Assembly: GCA_910584945.1 (NCBI GenBank)
Contig: CAJUDY010000002.1
Location: 1-56,946, forward strand
Direction of reading: 5' to 3'
DNA length: 56,946 nucleotides
From: an uncultured Lachnospiraceae bacterium
GTDB lineage: Bacteria; Bacillota; Clostridia; Lachnospirales; Lachnospiraceae
Shown: piece after piece, positions 15,966 through 24,449 of the stretch
How positions within the stretch are numbered: the stretch's first letter is position 1
How the letters are laid out: every line of letters begins with the position of its first letter
Program-made: the position numbers and the translations under genes
Notes under the pieces: model-generated
The model's database searches: none
What the model saw: the letters and a program-made list of their open reading frames with translations, nothing else
What the model was told of the DNA's origin: nothing

Positions 15966-17456
15966 ATGGTATACAATTTTAACCTGGGTATTGGCTGGGC
16001 CAGCAGCGGCGTGGAGTATGCGCAAGTTTACAGAGCGAAACTTCTGCGGGAAATTGGCCAGGAGGCCAGATTTGTTTTTACAGATATGTTTCCGAAAGAT
16101 AATATCCAGCATATGACGGAAAATATCGGATTTCTGGATTCGGAAGTGATCTGGCTCTATACGTTTTTTACAGACTGCAAAATCTCGCCAGTGACCTTTA
16201 CGCTGAAGGATCTGGAGAAAACCTTCGGAAACAGAAGATTTTCCGGTATCAAAGAAAACGGAAAGGTAAAATATACATTTCCCGGAACCAACACGTACTA
16301 TGTAGCTTATCTGGTAAATGATAAAGAAAGAAGAGTACATCGGGTGGAGATGGTGTCCAATGGCTGTCTGATCCGGAAGGATTATTATACATATTGCAGA
16401 ATCTATTCAGAATATTATGCACCGTTGGATCACAAAGCGCATCTCTATCACCGCAGATTTTTTAATGAAGACGGAACGGTTGCCTATGAGGAAATAATTG
16501 ATGACGGAGCCGTCATGTACCAGTTTCCGGACAGGCTTCTTTGTTCCAAGGAAGAACTGGTGGGCTATATGGTGTCGCGCCTGAAGCTGACGAGAAAAGA
16601 TGTGGTTTTGATCGATCGGACAACAGGAATCGGACAGGCCATCCTGCAGAATGCAGGTCCGGCAAGGATCGGGATTGTGATTCACGCAGACCATTATAGC
16701 GAGGGAGGCACAGACGAGGAGGCAATTCTCTGGAATAATTATTATGAATATGCGTTTTCCCAGAGAGACCGTGTTAGATTTTATATTACCTCCACGGAGG
16801 TACAAAACCGTCTTCTAAAACAGCAGTTTAAGAAATATATGAATGCGAATCCCAAAGTAGTAACGATTCCGGTGGGAAGTCTTAAGGAACTGAAAATTCC
16901 CAAAAAAGCCAGAAAAAAACATTCTCTGATTACAGCCTCCCGGCTGGCCAGTGAAAAGCATGTGGACTGGATCATTGACGCAGTTGCGGCGGCGAGGGAA
17001 CAGGTGAAAGATATTTCCCTGGATATCTATGGGAAAGGAGGGGAGGAAGGAAAGCTGAAAGAGCAGATTAAACGGCTGCACTGCGAAGATTATGTTCATC
17101 TGTGCGGGCAGCAGGACCTGCAGGAAGTATATAAGAATTATGAGGCTTATGTGTCAGGCTCCACCAGCGAGGGCTTTGGCCTTACGCTCATGGAAGCGGT
17201 GGGCTCCGGGCTTCCTGTCATTGGTTTTGATGTGCGCTATGGGAACCCGAATTTTATAGAAGACGGCGAAAACGGATATCTGATCTCTGTGAATGACAAA
17301 ATGGAAAAACGGGAACGGGTACAAAAACTTGCGGACTGTATTGTCCGTTTGTTTAAAGAGGCAGATCTGGAGAAGTTCCGTGCACATTCCTATGACAAGG
17401 CTAAAGAATATCTGACAAAGGAAGTGGAGAAGAAATGGGAAAACATATTAAAATAG
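15966..17456 (+). CDS. gtfA: GtfA, O-GlcNAc transferase catalytic subunit (canonical copy)
   Basis: The protein has 496 residues with TAGGAGGGG before the ATG. The N-terminus MVYNFNLGIGWASSGVEYAQ is the classic GtfA opening, followed by FTDMFPKDNIQHMTENIGF and VIWLYTFFTDCKISP. The Rossmann-type C-terminal half has ITASRLASEKHVDWII and the catalytic SEGFGLTLMEAVGSG (Glu402 and Glu410). GtfA with GtfB adds GlcNAc from UDP-GlcNAc to Ser/Thr of the repeat region in the cytoplasm, before export. It overlaps gtfB by 22 bases. Confidence 0.93.
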   Translation: MVYNFNLGIGWASSGVEYAQVYRAKLLREIGQEARFVFTDMFPKDNIQHMTENIGFLDSEVIWLYTFFTDCKISPVTFTLKDLEKTFGNRRFSGIKENGKVKYTFPGTNTYYVAYLVNDKERRVHRVEMVSNGCLIRKDYYTYCRIYSEYYAPLDHKAHLYHRRFFNEDGTVAYEEIIDDGAVMYQFPDRLLCSKEELVGYMVSRLKLTRKDVVLIDRTTGIGQAILQNAGPARIGIVIHADHYSEGGTDEEAILWNNYYEYAFSQRDRVRFYITSTEVQNRLLKQQFKKYMNANPKVVTIPVGSLKELKIPKKARKKHSLITASRLASEKHVDWIIDAVAAAREQVKDISLDIYGKGGEEGKLKEQIKRLHCEDYVHLCGQQDLQEVYKNYEAYVSGSTSEGFGLTLMEAVGSGLPVIGFDVRYGNPNFIEDGENGYLISVNDKMEKRERVQKLADCIVRLFKEADLEKFRAHSYDKAKEYLTKEVEKKWENILK

Positions 17457-18790
17457 AAAATACAATCTTACTTTTTGACCATTATGGACAGGACAGCCAG
17501 AGCCTGCATACTTCTTTCCAGCTGGCCGGCTTTCATCTTCCGGCGGTAGTAATTGAAGAAAATGGATTTTTGCCGGATCAGGTGATGTCCGTTTATGGAT
17601 TTTTCCTCGGCGACTTTAAAGAAACACTCGGCGGTCAGGCACACCCCAAATTTTTTAATCAGATTACAGTCCCAAAGTATTGGGAGATCAAAGGGAACAA
17701 TATCAGCGGTTCTGTGCATGATCTCTCGAAGGAGAGAGCAAAGATCTTCTACGCGGAACCTGCACATAAGCGCCGGGTGAGGATCGTGGACTGGTATGAT
17801 GAGAGAGGAGTCGTTCGTTCCAGCGACCATTATAATCGTTATGGCGCCGTCTTTGCCCGAACGGTCTTTAGCGCCAAGGGAAAGAAATTCAGTAAGACTT
17901 ATTTTTCTGCAAAAGGCCAGGAGATGATCGTTGAAAACTTTGTAACAGGGGATATTATCCTAAATGAAGGCGGAGAGGTGCGGATCTTTCATACAAAGAC
18001 AGATTTTATCGTATATTTTCTGGAACGGGCGGGCTTTCAGGAATACAGGATCTTCTTCAATTCTTTGTCGACACCCTTTTTTGTATCCAATCGGCTTACC
18101 GCAAAAGAAAAGAAGGACATTTTATTCTGGCAGGAGCCTGTCAGGGAAGACATTCCGGGAAATATGCAGATTATCTTCAACGGGCAGGCCAGTCGTACGG
18201 GTACGGTTATGGTACAGAAAAGGCGGTCTTATGACAAGCTGATCGCGCTTGGAGCGAATCCGAATATGACTCAGCCAATGGGCTTTCTCTATGCTTTCGC
18301 AAAGGAGAACAGACACAGGCCGGAAGCGCTGATCTGTACAAATTCTGACAATGTGGAACACTGCAAAGACATCGTACAGGCGCTTCCGCAGATTCATTTC
18401 CACATTGCAGCGCTTACAGAGATGTCGTCAAAGCTCATGGATATGGACCGTTATGACAATGTAAGCCTCTATCCCGGAGTGAAGCAGGCGATTCTGGATG
18501 AATTGTTTGAAGAATGCGATCTATATCTTGATATTAATCATGAAGGGGAGATTGTATCGGCAGTACGAAGAGCGTTCATGCATGACCACCTGATCTTTGC
18601 CTTTGAGGAAACCGTACATAACCGGGATTATATAGCGGATGCACATATTTATCCGGCAGATCAGGCGGAGCAGATGATTGAAGAGATCAGGAAGGTTATG
18701 GAAGATAAGAACCTGCTGGAACAGGGACTTTTGAGGCAGCATGAAGCGGCGATGGCGGAGACGGCGGAGCGGTACCGGATATTCATATGA
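17435..18790 (+). CDS. gtfB: GtfB, adhesin-binding partner of GtfA (canonical copy)
   Basis: The 451-residue protein starts inside the end of gtfA behind GGAAGTGGAG. It shows the GtfB features ILLFDHYGQDSQSLHTSF, VMSVYGFFLGDF, DHYNRYGAVFARTVF, KEKKDILFWQEPV, ALICTNSDNVEHCKDIV, FHIAALTEMSSKLMDMDRYDNVSLYP and DLYLDINHEGEIVSAV. It stabilises GtfA and presents the acceptor adhesin. It is the last intact gene of the accessory Sec and glycosylation block; a decayed gtf3-like fragment follows. Confidence 0.91.
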   Translation: MGKHIKIENTILLFDHYGQDSQSLHTSFQLAGFHLPAVVIEENGFLPDQVMSVYGFFLGDFKETLGGQAHPKFFNQITVPKYWEIKGNNISGSVHDLSKERAKIFYAEPAHKRRVRIVDWYDERGVVRSSDHYNRYGAVFARTVFSAKGKKFSKTYFSAKGQEMIVENFVTGDIILNEGGEVRIFHTKTDFIVYFLERAGFQEYRIFFNSLSTPFFVSNRLTAKEKKDILFWQEPVREDIPGNMQIIFNGQASRTGTVMVQKRRSYDKLIALGANPNMTQPMGFLYAFAKENRHRPEALICTNSDNVEHCKDIVQALPQIHFHIAALTEMSSKLMDMDRYDNVSLYPGVKQAILDELFEECDLYLDINHEGEIVSAVRRAFMHDHLIFAFEETVHNRDYIADAHIYPADQAEQMIEEIRKVMEDKNLLEQGLLRQHEAAMAETAERYRIFI

Positions 18791-18968
18791 GCGGAAATTA
18801 ATACAGCGTTTGAGAACATATCAAATCAGGGTAATCATCTTTCTTCATGATTCAAAAGCATTCATACAGAAATCTGGCCAGGCCGCGTCAGCGGAAACAG
18901 TAGGATTATATAATCAGGCGGACGTTTTGATGCTGCACTGCAAGATTGATGCCCCGTCAGCTTGTTGA
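18791..18968 (+). pseudogene. Decayed Gtf3-like glycosyltransferase fragment
   Basis: In the frame that is open through 18741-18968, the sequence after the gtfB stop reads RVIIFLHDSKAF, then VGLYNQADVLMLHCK. The intact Gtf3-like protein at 10827 has KKVFFIHDVPPL, then ITFYNKADLIILPSR, with matching spacing. The fragment has no start of its own, lacks the MRVHITNLYG opening and ends at TGA 18966. Downstream sequence to about 19040 is open in other frames for short stretches, as expected of a degraded gene. This suggests a further glycosyltransferase was lost from the end of the block. Confidence 0.5.
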
Positions 18969-19043
18969 GGGGTATTTGACTTGGAATACTTTGCAATGGG
19001 GGAGTTTTTACATAAGGATCTTCCGGAAATTATATAGATATTC

Positions 19044-19073
19044 TTGCCAGATCCATGTCCTGACGGGTATAAT
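19044..19073 (+). promoter_or_regulatory. Sigma-A-type promoter for hemZ
   Basis: TTGCCA at 19044-19049 and TATAAT at 19068-19073 are separated by 18 bp and lie about 60 bp before the hemZ start. Confidence 0.6.
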
Positions 19074-19134
19074 ACAAAGAACGGATGAAAAGCAACAGAA
19101 ATGATATACCAATATGGAAGGACTGTGATTTACC

Positions 19135-20583
19135 ATGATAGAAGTAATCGTAAACAGACCAGGATTTGAATATGACATTCATTCTCTGGTGAAGGCATTT
19201 TTCCCGAAGGAGGAGGTGTCCGTCCGGGCGCGGGAGGATTTTCAGGAGGATACCAGACTGCGTCTGGCAGTGGAGTTTACAGATCATGAGGTGCGGGCGG
19301 AGCTTTTTGAGGAACAGAACTCTCTGAATATAAGGACTCATGCGGTCGATTACGAGGACCGCAAGGAGACGAAGAATCATTTAAAACGGCTGATTTACCG
19401 GATGCTCTCAGACTATACGGGACAGAAGCTGCCCTGGGGAAGTCTGACGGGGATTCGTCCGGTGAAGATTGCCATGAAGCTTCTGGAGGAAGGGAAGACC
19501 AACGCGGAGGTCGCTGCGTATATGCGGGAGCACTATCTGGCCAGCAAGGAAAAGGCGGCGCTCAGCGTGATGATTGCCAACAGGGAGCGGTATGTGCTGC
19601 GGGACATTAATTATCGGGACGGGTACAGTCTGTATATTGGGATTCCATTTTGCCCAAGCACTTGTCTGTACTGCTCTTTTACGTCCTATCCGCTGTCGCT
19701 GTGGGAGAAGCGGATGGATGAATATCTGGATGCGCTTTTCCAGGAATTTGATTATGCGGCGGAAGCGTTCCGGCACAAGAAGCTCAATACCATCTACATA
19801 GGAGGCGGAACGCCCACGACCTTGAGTCCGGAGCGGCTTCAACGGCTGCTTCAGAAGATTCGGGCGAGCTTTGATACCGGGCACCTGCAGGAATACACCG
19901 TGGAGGCGGGCCGGCCGGACAGCATCACAAGAGAGAAGCTAAAGGTGCTTCTTTCCCACGGCATCGACCGGATCTCCATCAATCCGCAGACCATGAAGGA
20001 CGAGACCTTAAAGATCATCGGGCGTCATCACACGGTGGCTCAGACCAAGGAGGCCTTTGCCCTGGCAAGGGAGATGGGATTCTCCCACATCAATATGGAT
20101 CTGATCATCGGACTCCCCGGCGAGGGGTATGAGGATGTGGAACATACGATGCAGGAGGTCGCGGCTCTTGGACCGGACAGCGTGACGATCCATTCCCTGG
20201 CCATCAAACGGGCGGCAAGGCTGAACCTCTTCAAGGAGGAGTATGAGGAGATGGGCCTGGAGAATAATATGGAGATCATGGACATGACTGCCAGATACTG
20301 CGCGGAGATGGAATTATATCCCTATTATCTGTACCGGCAGAAGAATATGGCGGGAAATTTTGAAAACGTAGGGTATGCCAGGACCGATCAGGCGGGGATC
20401 TATAATATTCTTATGATGGAGGAGAAACAGACCATAGTTGCCTGCGGCGCCGGGAGCGTATCGAAAAGGGTATACCCGGACGGGCGGATCGAGCGAAGCG
20501 AGAATGTGAAAGATGTGGCTCTATATATACAAAAAATAGACGAAATGATTGAGAGGAAACGGAAGCTGCTCACGGATTTTTAA
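19135..20583 (+). CDS. hemZ: HemZ-type coproporphyrinogen dehydrogenase, radical SAM
   Basis: This 482-residue radical SAM protein has the iron-sulfur motif FCPSTCLYC (Cys173, Cys177, Cys180), then the IYIGGGTPTTLSPERL and INMDLIIGLPGEG segments of the HemN/HemZ group. It has the extra N-terminal domain of about 160 residues that marks HemZ (SLTGIRPVKIAMKLLEEG). The annotated role is oxygen-independent coproporphyrinogen III oxidation. In many Clostridia without a full haem pathway the real substrate is unclear. No haem genes are nearby. Monocistronic by context. Confidence 0.9.
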   Translation: MIEVIVNRPGFEYDIHSLVKAFFPKEEVSVRAREDFQEDTRLRLAVEFTDHEVRAELFEEQNSLNIRTHAVDYEDRKETKNHLKRLIYRMLSDYTGQKLPWGSLTGIRPVKIAMKLLEEGKTNAEVAAYMREHYLASKEKAALSVMIANRERYVLRDINYRDGYSLYIGIPFCPSTCLYCSFTSYPLSLWEKRMDEYLDALFQEFDYAAEAFRHKKLNTIYIGGGTPTTLSPERLQRLLQKIRASFDTGHLQEYTVEAGRPDSITREKLKVLLSHGIDRISINPQTMKDETLKIIGRHHTVAQTKEAFALAREMGFSHINMDLIIGLPGEGYEDVEHTMQEVAALGPDSVTIHSLAIKRAARLNLFKEEYEEMGLENNMEIMDMTARYCAEMELYPYYLYRQKNMAGNFENVGYARTDQAGIYNILMMEEKQTIVACGAGSVSKRVYPDGRIERSENVKDVALYIQKIDEMIERKRKLLTDF

Positions 20584-20863
20584 GCGCTTCTTCATTCCCT
20601 CAAAGTACAAGAAATGGTGGAAAGTACATTAAATATAAAACGGATCAAATTTCAATTATTGTTCGGGCTGGCAATTATAAAGTTCCGATTGATTCAGCCG
20701 GGATTTCGGGGAATAATGGCATTGAGGTCATATACCTTTTGGGAATGGCTTTTGCGTTTCCACCATACAAAAAGGAAGTTTATGGCTGATAGATACGGAA
20801 ATAAAAAATGCGGTCAGCGCAACAGACCAGGACGCGAGGGATAACACTTTAGTAAATGTTATA

Positions 20864-20972
20864 ATGACCATGTATGAGAATAATTTTACGCTTGAACAGA
20901 TAGCCGTTGCGACAAAAAAGCGTAGAGGAAGTTAGTGCTATCATTAAAAAGCGTGAGCCTGTGTTGGCATAA
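20864..20972 (+). pseudogene. C-terminal remnant of an Rpn/PD-(D/E)XK transposase-type nuclease
   Basis: The frame reads MYENNFTLEQIAVATKK and then, after a one-base slip in a run of six A, SVEEVSAIIKKREPVLA and stop. Both halves together match the usual tail of Rpn-family recombination-promoting nucleases. Upstream sequence from about 20640 contains other short open stretches without a coherent gene. The region is debris and is not expected to produce a protein. Confidence 0.45.
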
Positions 20973-21003
20973 TCACAGCAACTTATTAACACACACAAGC
21001 AGT

Positions 21004-21056
21004 AAAGCGGTGAATTTATTTCTATTATAGAAAACAATTCGCTGCTTTTTCTGTTT
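21004..21056 (+). terminator. Rho-independent terminator inside the debris region
   Basis: AAAGCGGTGAATT at 21004-21016 pairs with AATTCGCTGCTTT at 21036-21048, with two wobble or mismatch positions, followed by TTTTTCTGTTTT. Confidence 0.55.
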
Positions 21057-21115
21057 TCAGGGAGAAAGACAGTCAATCAGATTGTTTTTTTCGTGCAAAG
21101 AAAGGAAAAACGAAT

Positions 21116-21314
21116 ATGGCAGATGCAAAAACAGAAAAGCAGAAAGTAAAGGAGATTACTGGCTTCTGATAAAATTACAATGTCCCGGCGCAACTTTTGT
21201 TGCAGGATACAAGGCATGGCAGAGGGCTATGAGGACTTTATCAAGGCGATCACTTATGTTGCCCCGGTTCCAGTCAGCTTTGAGGACACTGGGCCTGCGT
21301 GGATGCCCGAGTGA
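21116..21314 (+). pseudogene. Decayed ArdC-like antirestriction gene fragment
   Basis: ATG 21116 behind AAAGGAAAAA opens MADAKTEKQKVKEIT and then stops after two residues. Shortly after, another frame reads ATFVAGYKAWQ, and a third reads GYEDFIKAITYVAPVPVSFEDT. These three pieces occur in the same order in the ArdC-like single-strand DNA-binding antirestriction proteins of Tn916-type and other integrative conjugative elements. Large internal pieces are missing. This and the Rpn-like tail suggest the spacer between hemZ and the TRAP genes was once occupied by mobile DNA. Confidence 0.55.
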
Positions 21315-21481
21315 TGGGGATGCCTGCGCCCTAGCCGCGGATCTTTCTCCGTGCGCCGCCCCGGATCATATTGCGAAGCTGATCATTCGCCATTCCGGCT
21401 CAAAGCTTCTGTTTTTTCTAGTCAATCTGCACAAAACCCACTTTCTTAAATTGTATAAAACGCCAAATATCAGAAATTGTG

Positions 21482-21510
21482 TTGACAATTTTTTGCCAAT
21501 ATGATATATA
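21482..21510 (+). promoter_or_regulatory. Promoter of the first TRAP/transketolase operon
   Basis: A consensus TTGACA at 21482-21487, 17-bp spacer and TATATA at 21505-21510 precede the dctP start by about 67 bp. Confidence 0.7.
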
Positions 21511-21520
21511 CTATGTATAA

Positions 21521-21536
21521 CATCCTACAAAGGATG
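21521..21536 (+). promoter_or_regulatory. Putative operator, inverted repeat CATCCT-acaa-AGGATG
   Basis: A perfect 6-bp inverted repeat with a 4-bp spacer lies at about the transcription start of the TRAP operon. Related ATCCT/AGGAT repeats lie upstream of the short-chain dehydrogenase and at the promoter of the GntR-type regulator. This suggests a site for that regulator. Confidence 0.5.
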
Positions 21537-21576
21537 AAAACAGTTGAGAGATGAAAAAGGAAGGAGAAATGCTTTT

Positions 21577-22605
21577 ATGAAGCGGAAAATGACAGGGTTG
21601 ATTCTTGCGGCGGCGCTGGCGTCGGGGATACTGTCTGGATGCAGTTCTGGTACCGAACCAGCGTCTTCGGGGGTGGATGACACGTACCAGGAGATTGAGC
21701 TGGTGATGGCGGTCAATGGAACGGACATTCAGATCGACACCAAGGTGGCGAAGAAATTCGCGGAGCTGGTGGCGGAAGCGTCCGGCGGCAGAGTTACCGT
21801 AGCGGTTTTTCCGAACGATCAGCTCGCAGGGGGGAACTCCACAAAGGGAATCGAGATGATTGCCGTGGGAGGTGCGGATCTGGCGGCTTATGCTACATCC
21901 GTCATGTCGGTGCTGGACGGACAGATGTCCATCGCGACGATTCCGTGGAGCTTTGACGATTACACAGAGGCCAGAACCGTGATTGACGAGACCGGGGGAG
22001 ATTATTACGCAAAGGTTCTGGCGGAAAAGGGAATCACGTATCTGGGATCGTTCCACAATGGATTCCGTCAGATCAGCAACAGTAAACGCGAAGTACATAC
22101 GCCGGAGGACGTACAGGGCCTGAAGATCCGAGTGCCAGGCAGCGAGGTCTACATGGATTTCTTCCGGGAACTGAAGGCGGACCCCATCTCCATGAGCTGG
22201 AGCGAGGTGTTTACCGCCATCCAGCAGGGAGCCATCGACGGACAGGAGAACGGAGTCAGCATTACGGATTCCGCCAAGATGTACGAGGTACAGGATTACA
22301 TGACGCTGTGGAATTACACCTACGAAAATGACCTGTTTGTGGCGAACACCGAGATCTGGAACAGCCTGGAGCCGAAGACCCAGGAGCTTATAAGGGAAAA
22401 GGCGAAGGAAGCCTGCGACTGGGGAAGAGACCAGGTGGAACAGGAAGAGGCCGAGATCGTGCAGAAGTTCCGGGACGGGGGAATGAACGTGACGGAGCTG
22501 ACGCCGGAGGAACTGGAAGTATTCAAGGAAGCGGTACAGCCGGTTCGGGAGAAGTTCATGGAAAAATACGGGGAAGAAGCCTGCAGGGCTTTCCAGATCG
22601 ATTAG
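21577..22605 (+). CDS. dctP: TRAP transporter solute-binding lipoprotein (DctP family), first system
   Basis: The protein has 342 residues. ATG 21577 follows AAGGAGA, and the protein starts with a lipoprotein signal (MKRKMTGLILAAALASGILSGC, read in two parts; lipobox LSGC). Family features include the central GLKIRVPGSEVYMDFF with the conserved Arg that binds a carboxylate, and WSEVFTAIQQGAIDGQENG. DctP proteins capture organic acids, often sugar acids, outside the membrane. Genes for both membrane subunits and for a split transketolase follow without a break, so the ligand is probably a sugar-derived acid; its identity cannot be read from sequence. Confidence 0.92.
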   Translation: MKRKMTGLILAAALASGILSGCSSGTEPASSGVDDTYQEIELVMAVNGTDIQIDTKVAKKFAELVAEASGGRVTVAVFPNDQLAGGNSTKGIEMIAVGGADLAAYATSVMSVLDGQMSIATIPWSFDDYTEARTVIDETGGDYYAKVLAEKGITYLGSFHNGFRQISNSKREVHTPEDVQGLKIRVPGSEVYMDFFRELKADPISMSWSEVFTAIQQGAIDGQENGVSITDSAKMYEVQDYMTLWNYTYENDLFVANTEIWNSLEPKTQELIREKAKEACDWGRDQVEQEEAEIVQKFRDGGMNVTELTPEELEVFKEAVQPVREKFMEKYGEEACRAFQID

Positions 22606-22630
22606 CAGAGCATGCAGAAAGGGGTAATAC

Positions 22631-23110
22631 ATGCGGATATTAGACAGAATTGAGGAGATTGTGGCGGCTGTCTGCCTGTCGGTGATGACGATCCTGGCTT
22701 TCGCCAATGTGGTGGCCAGATATGTATTCAGCGCTTCCTTCTCCTTTTCGGAAGAAATTACAACGTACCTGTTCGTGCTTCTGAGCCTGCTGGGCACCGC
22801 CATCGCGGCCAGAAGGAGAGCGCATCTGGGACTGACGATCCTGACAGATGTGGTGAGCCCGAAAGTTCGGAGAATCTTACATATGATCGGCTATCTGTTT
22901 GCTGTGGCGTTTACCGGAGCGATTTTTTACTACGGCATTCTGATGGTCTTAAGCCAGAGACATCTGGGACAGGTGACCGCCAACATGCAGTGGCCGGAGT
23001 GGATCTTTGGTTCCTTCGTACCCATCGGGGCGCTGCTGGCCACGATCCGGTTCGTGCAGGTACTGATCGAAGAAATCCGGGGAACTGATGAGAAGGAGGG
23101 TGAGAACTGA
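22631..23110 (+). CDS. dctQ: TRAP transporter small membrane subunit (DctQ), first system
   Basis: The 159-residue protein has four hydrophobic segments and the DctQ features VVARYVFSASFSFSEEITTYLFV and RRRAHLGLTIL. It is the small partner of the DctM permease in sodium- or proton-driven uptake. AAAGGGG precedes the ATG, and the last base of its stop is the first base of the next gene (TGATG). Confidence 0.92.
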   Translation: MRILDRIEEIVAAVCLSVMTILAFANVVARYVFSASFSFSEEITTYLFVLLSLLGTAIAARRRAHLGLTILTDVVSPKVRRILHMIGYLFAVAFTGAIFYYGILMVLSQRHLGQVTANMQWPEWIFGSFVPIGALLATIRFVQVLIEEIRGTDEKEGEN

Positions 23111-24393
23111 TGGTTGCAGTCGTATTGTTTCTTGTATTCGCGGTCCTGTTACTGATCGGCGCGCCGATCGCGGTCTGCCTGGGGGCGTCCAGCGTGCTGG
23201 CCATGATCGTTCAGGGAGCCGGAAGGCCGCTGGACACCATTATGAGCAGCCTGCCAAGGCTCGTGTCCTCCTCCACAAGTAAATTCGTGCTCCTGGCGAT
23301 CCCGTTTTTCATCCTTGCTGGGAACATCATGGAGAAGGCCGGAATTTCCGGAAAACTGATCCGGCTGGCGGAGGTTTGTGTGGGACATTTAAAGGGCGGC
23401 CTTGCCATCGTATGCGTCATCGTCTCCTGTTTCTTCGCGGCGATCTCCGGCTCCGGCCCGGCCACGGTGGCGGCTCTGGGGCTGATTATGATCCCGGCCA
23501 TGATCAAGGCAGGATACAAGCCGGCCTTTGCGGCGGCGCTCATGGGAGCCTCCGGCGCCATCGGAGTGGTCATTCCGCCTTCCATAACCTTTGTGGTGTA
23601 CGGTTCCATCGCGGACGCGTCCATCGGAACCCTGTTCCTGGCGGGCGTCCTTCCGGGACTGCTCATGGGGCTGGGACTGATGGTTACGGCGCTTCTGGTG
23701 GGAAGCAAAAGCGAACTGGAGACACTGCCCAAAGCGTCCGGTAAGGAACGCTGGGATGCATTCAAAGATGCATTCTGGGGGCTTCTGATGCCGGTCATCA
23801 TCCTGGGCGGGATCTACGGCGGCATCTTTACTCCGACAGAGGCGGCGGCAGTGTCCGTCATCTACGGACTGTTTGTGGGAATCTTCGTCTATAAGCAGAT
23901 CCGTCTGGAGGAGCTGTACACACTCCTTCTGGATTCCGTATCCACCACGGCGACAGTCATGTTCATCACGGCGGCGGCCAGCCTGTTCGCCTACGTACTG
24001 ACCAGAGCGAGACTGGATGTGGCCATCAGTACGGCGCTCCAGCAGGTGACGGGAGGAAGCACGGTTATCTTCTTTATCATCGTGAACATCCTCCTTCTGA
24101 TCGCCGGATGCTTCCTGGATTCCACGTCAGCGCTGTATATTTTCACTCCGCTGTTCGTGCCGGTGGCCAATGCCCTGGGCATCGATCTGGTGCATCTGGG
24201 CGTGGTTATGATCGTAAACCTGGCCATCGGGCTCTTCACACCGCCGGTGGGCGTCAACCTGTATGTGGCCTGCGGGGTGGCGGACGTGAACCTGAAGGAT
24301 ATTTCCAAAGCGGTGGTACCGCTGCTGATCGCATCGATTATTGTACTTTTAATCGTTACCTATGTGCCTGCAGTATCGCTGGCATTTGTATAG
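23110..24393 (+). CDS. dctM: TRAP transporter large permease (DctM), first system
   Basis: The 427-residue protein has about 12 hydrophobic segments. Typical DctM motifs are LAIPFFILAGNIMEKAGIS, ISGSGPATVAALG, GASGAIGVVIPPSITFVVYG and GIFTPTEAAAVSVIYG. It forms the transport channel with DctQ and takes substrate from DctP. AAGGAGGG lies before the start, which is coupled to dctQ. Confidence 0.94.
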   Translation: MVAVVLFLVFAVLLLIGAPIAVCLGASSVLAMIVQGAGRPLDTIMSSLPRLVSSSTSKFVLLAIPFFILAGNIMEKAGISGKLIRLAEVCVGHLKGGLAIVCVIVSCFFAAISGSGPATVAALGLIMIPAMIKAGYKPAFAAALMGASGAIGVVIPPSITFVVYGSIADASIGTLFLAGVLPGLLMGLGLMVTALLVGSKSELETLPKASGKERWDAFKDAFWGLLMPVIILGGIYGGIFTPTEAAAVSVIYGLFVGIFVYKQIRLEELYTLLLDSVSTTATVMFITAAASLFAYVLTRARLDVAISTALQQVTGGSTVIFFIIVNILLLIAGCFLDSTSALYIFTPLFVPVANALGIDLVHLGVVMIVNLAIGLFTPPVGVNLYVACGVADVNLKDISKAVVPLLIASIIVLLIVTYVPAVSLAFV

Positions 24394-24449
24394 AAGAAAC
24401 TGAATAACGGCATCTGCCTGTAACAAAAACTGAAATCAGAGGTGTAAAA

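Noticed and set aside
20614..20844. A 76-codon plus-strand frame after hemZ as a real gene
   Set aside because: No ribosome site and no coherent protein features; it lies in debris with several short open stretches in different frames.
21511..22803. A 430-codon minus-strand frame opposite dctP
   Set aside because: It is antisense to a lipoprotein with lipobox and DctP motifs and covers the operon promoter-proximal region; no family features.
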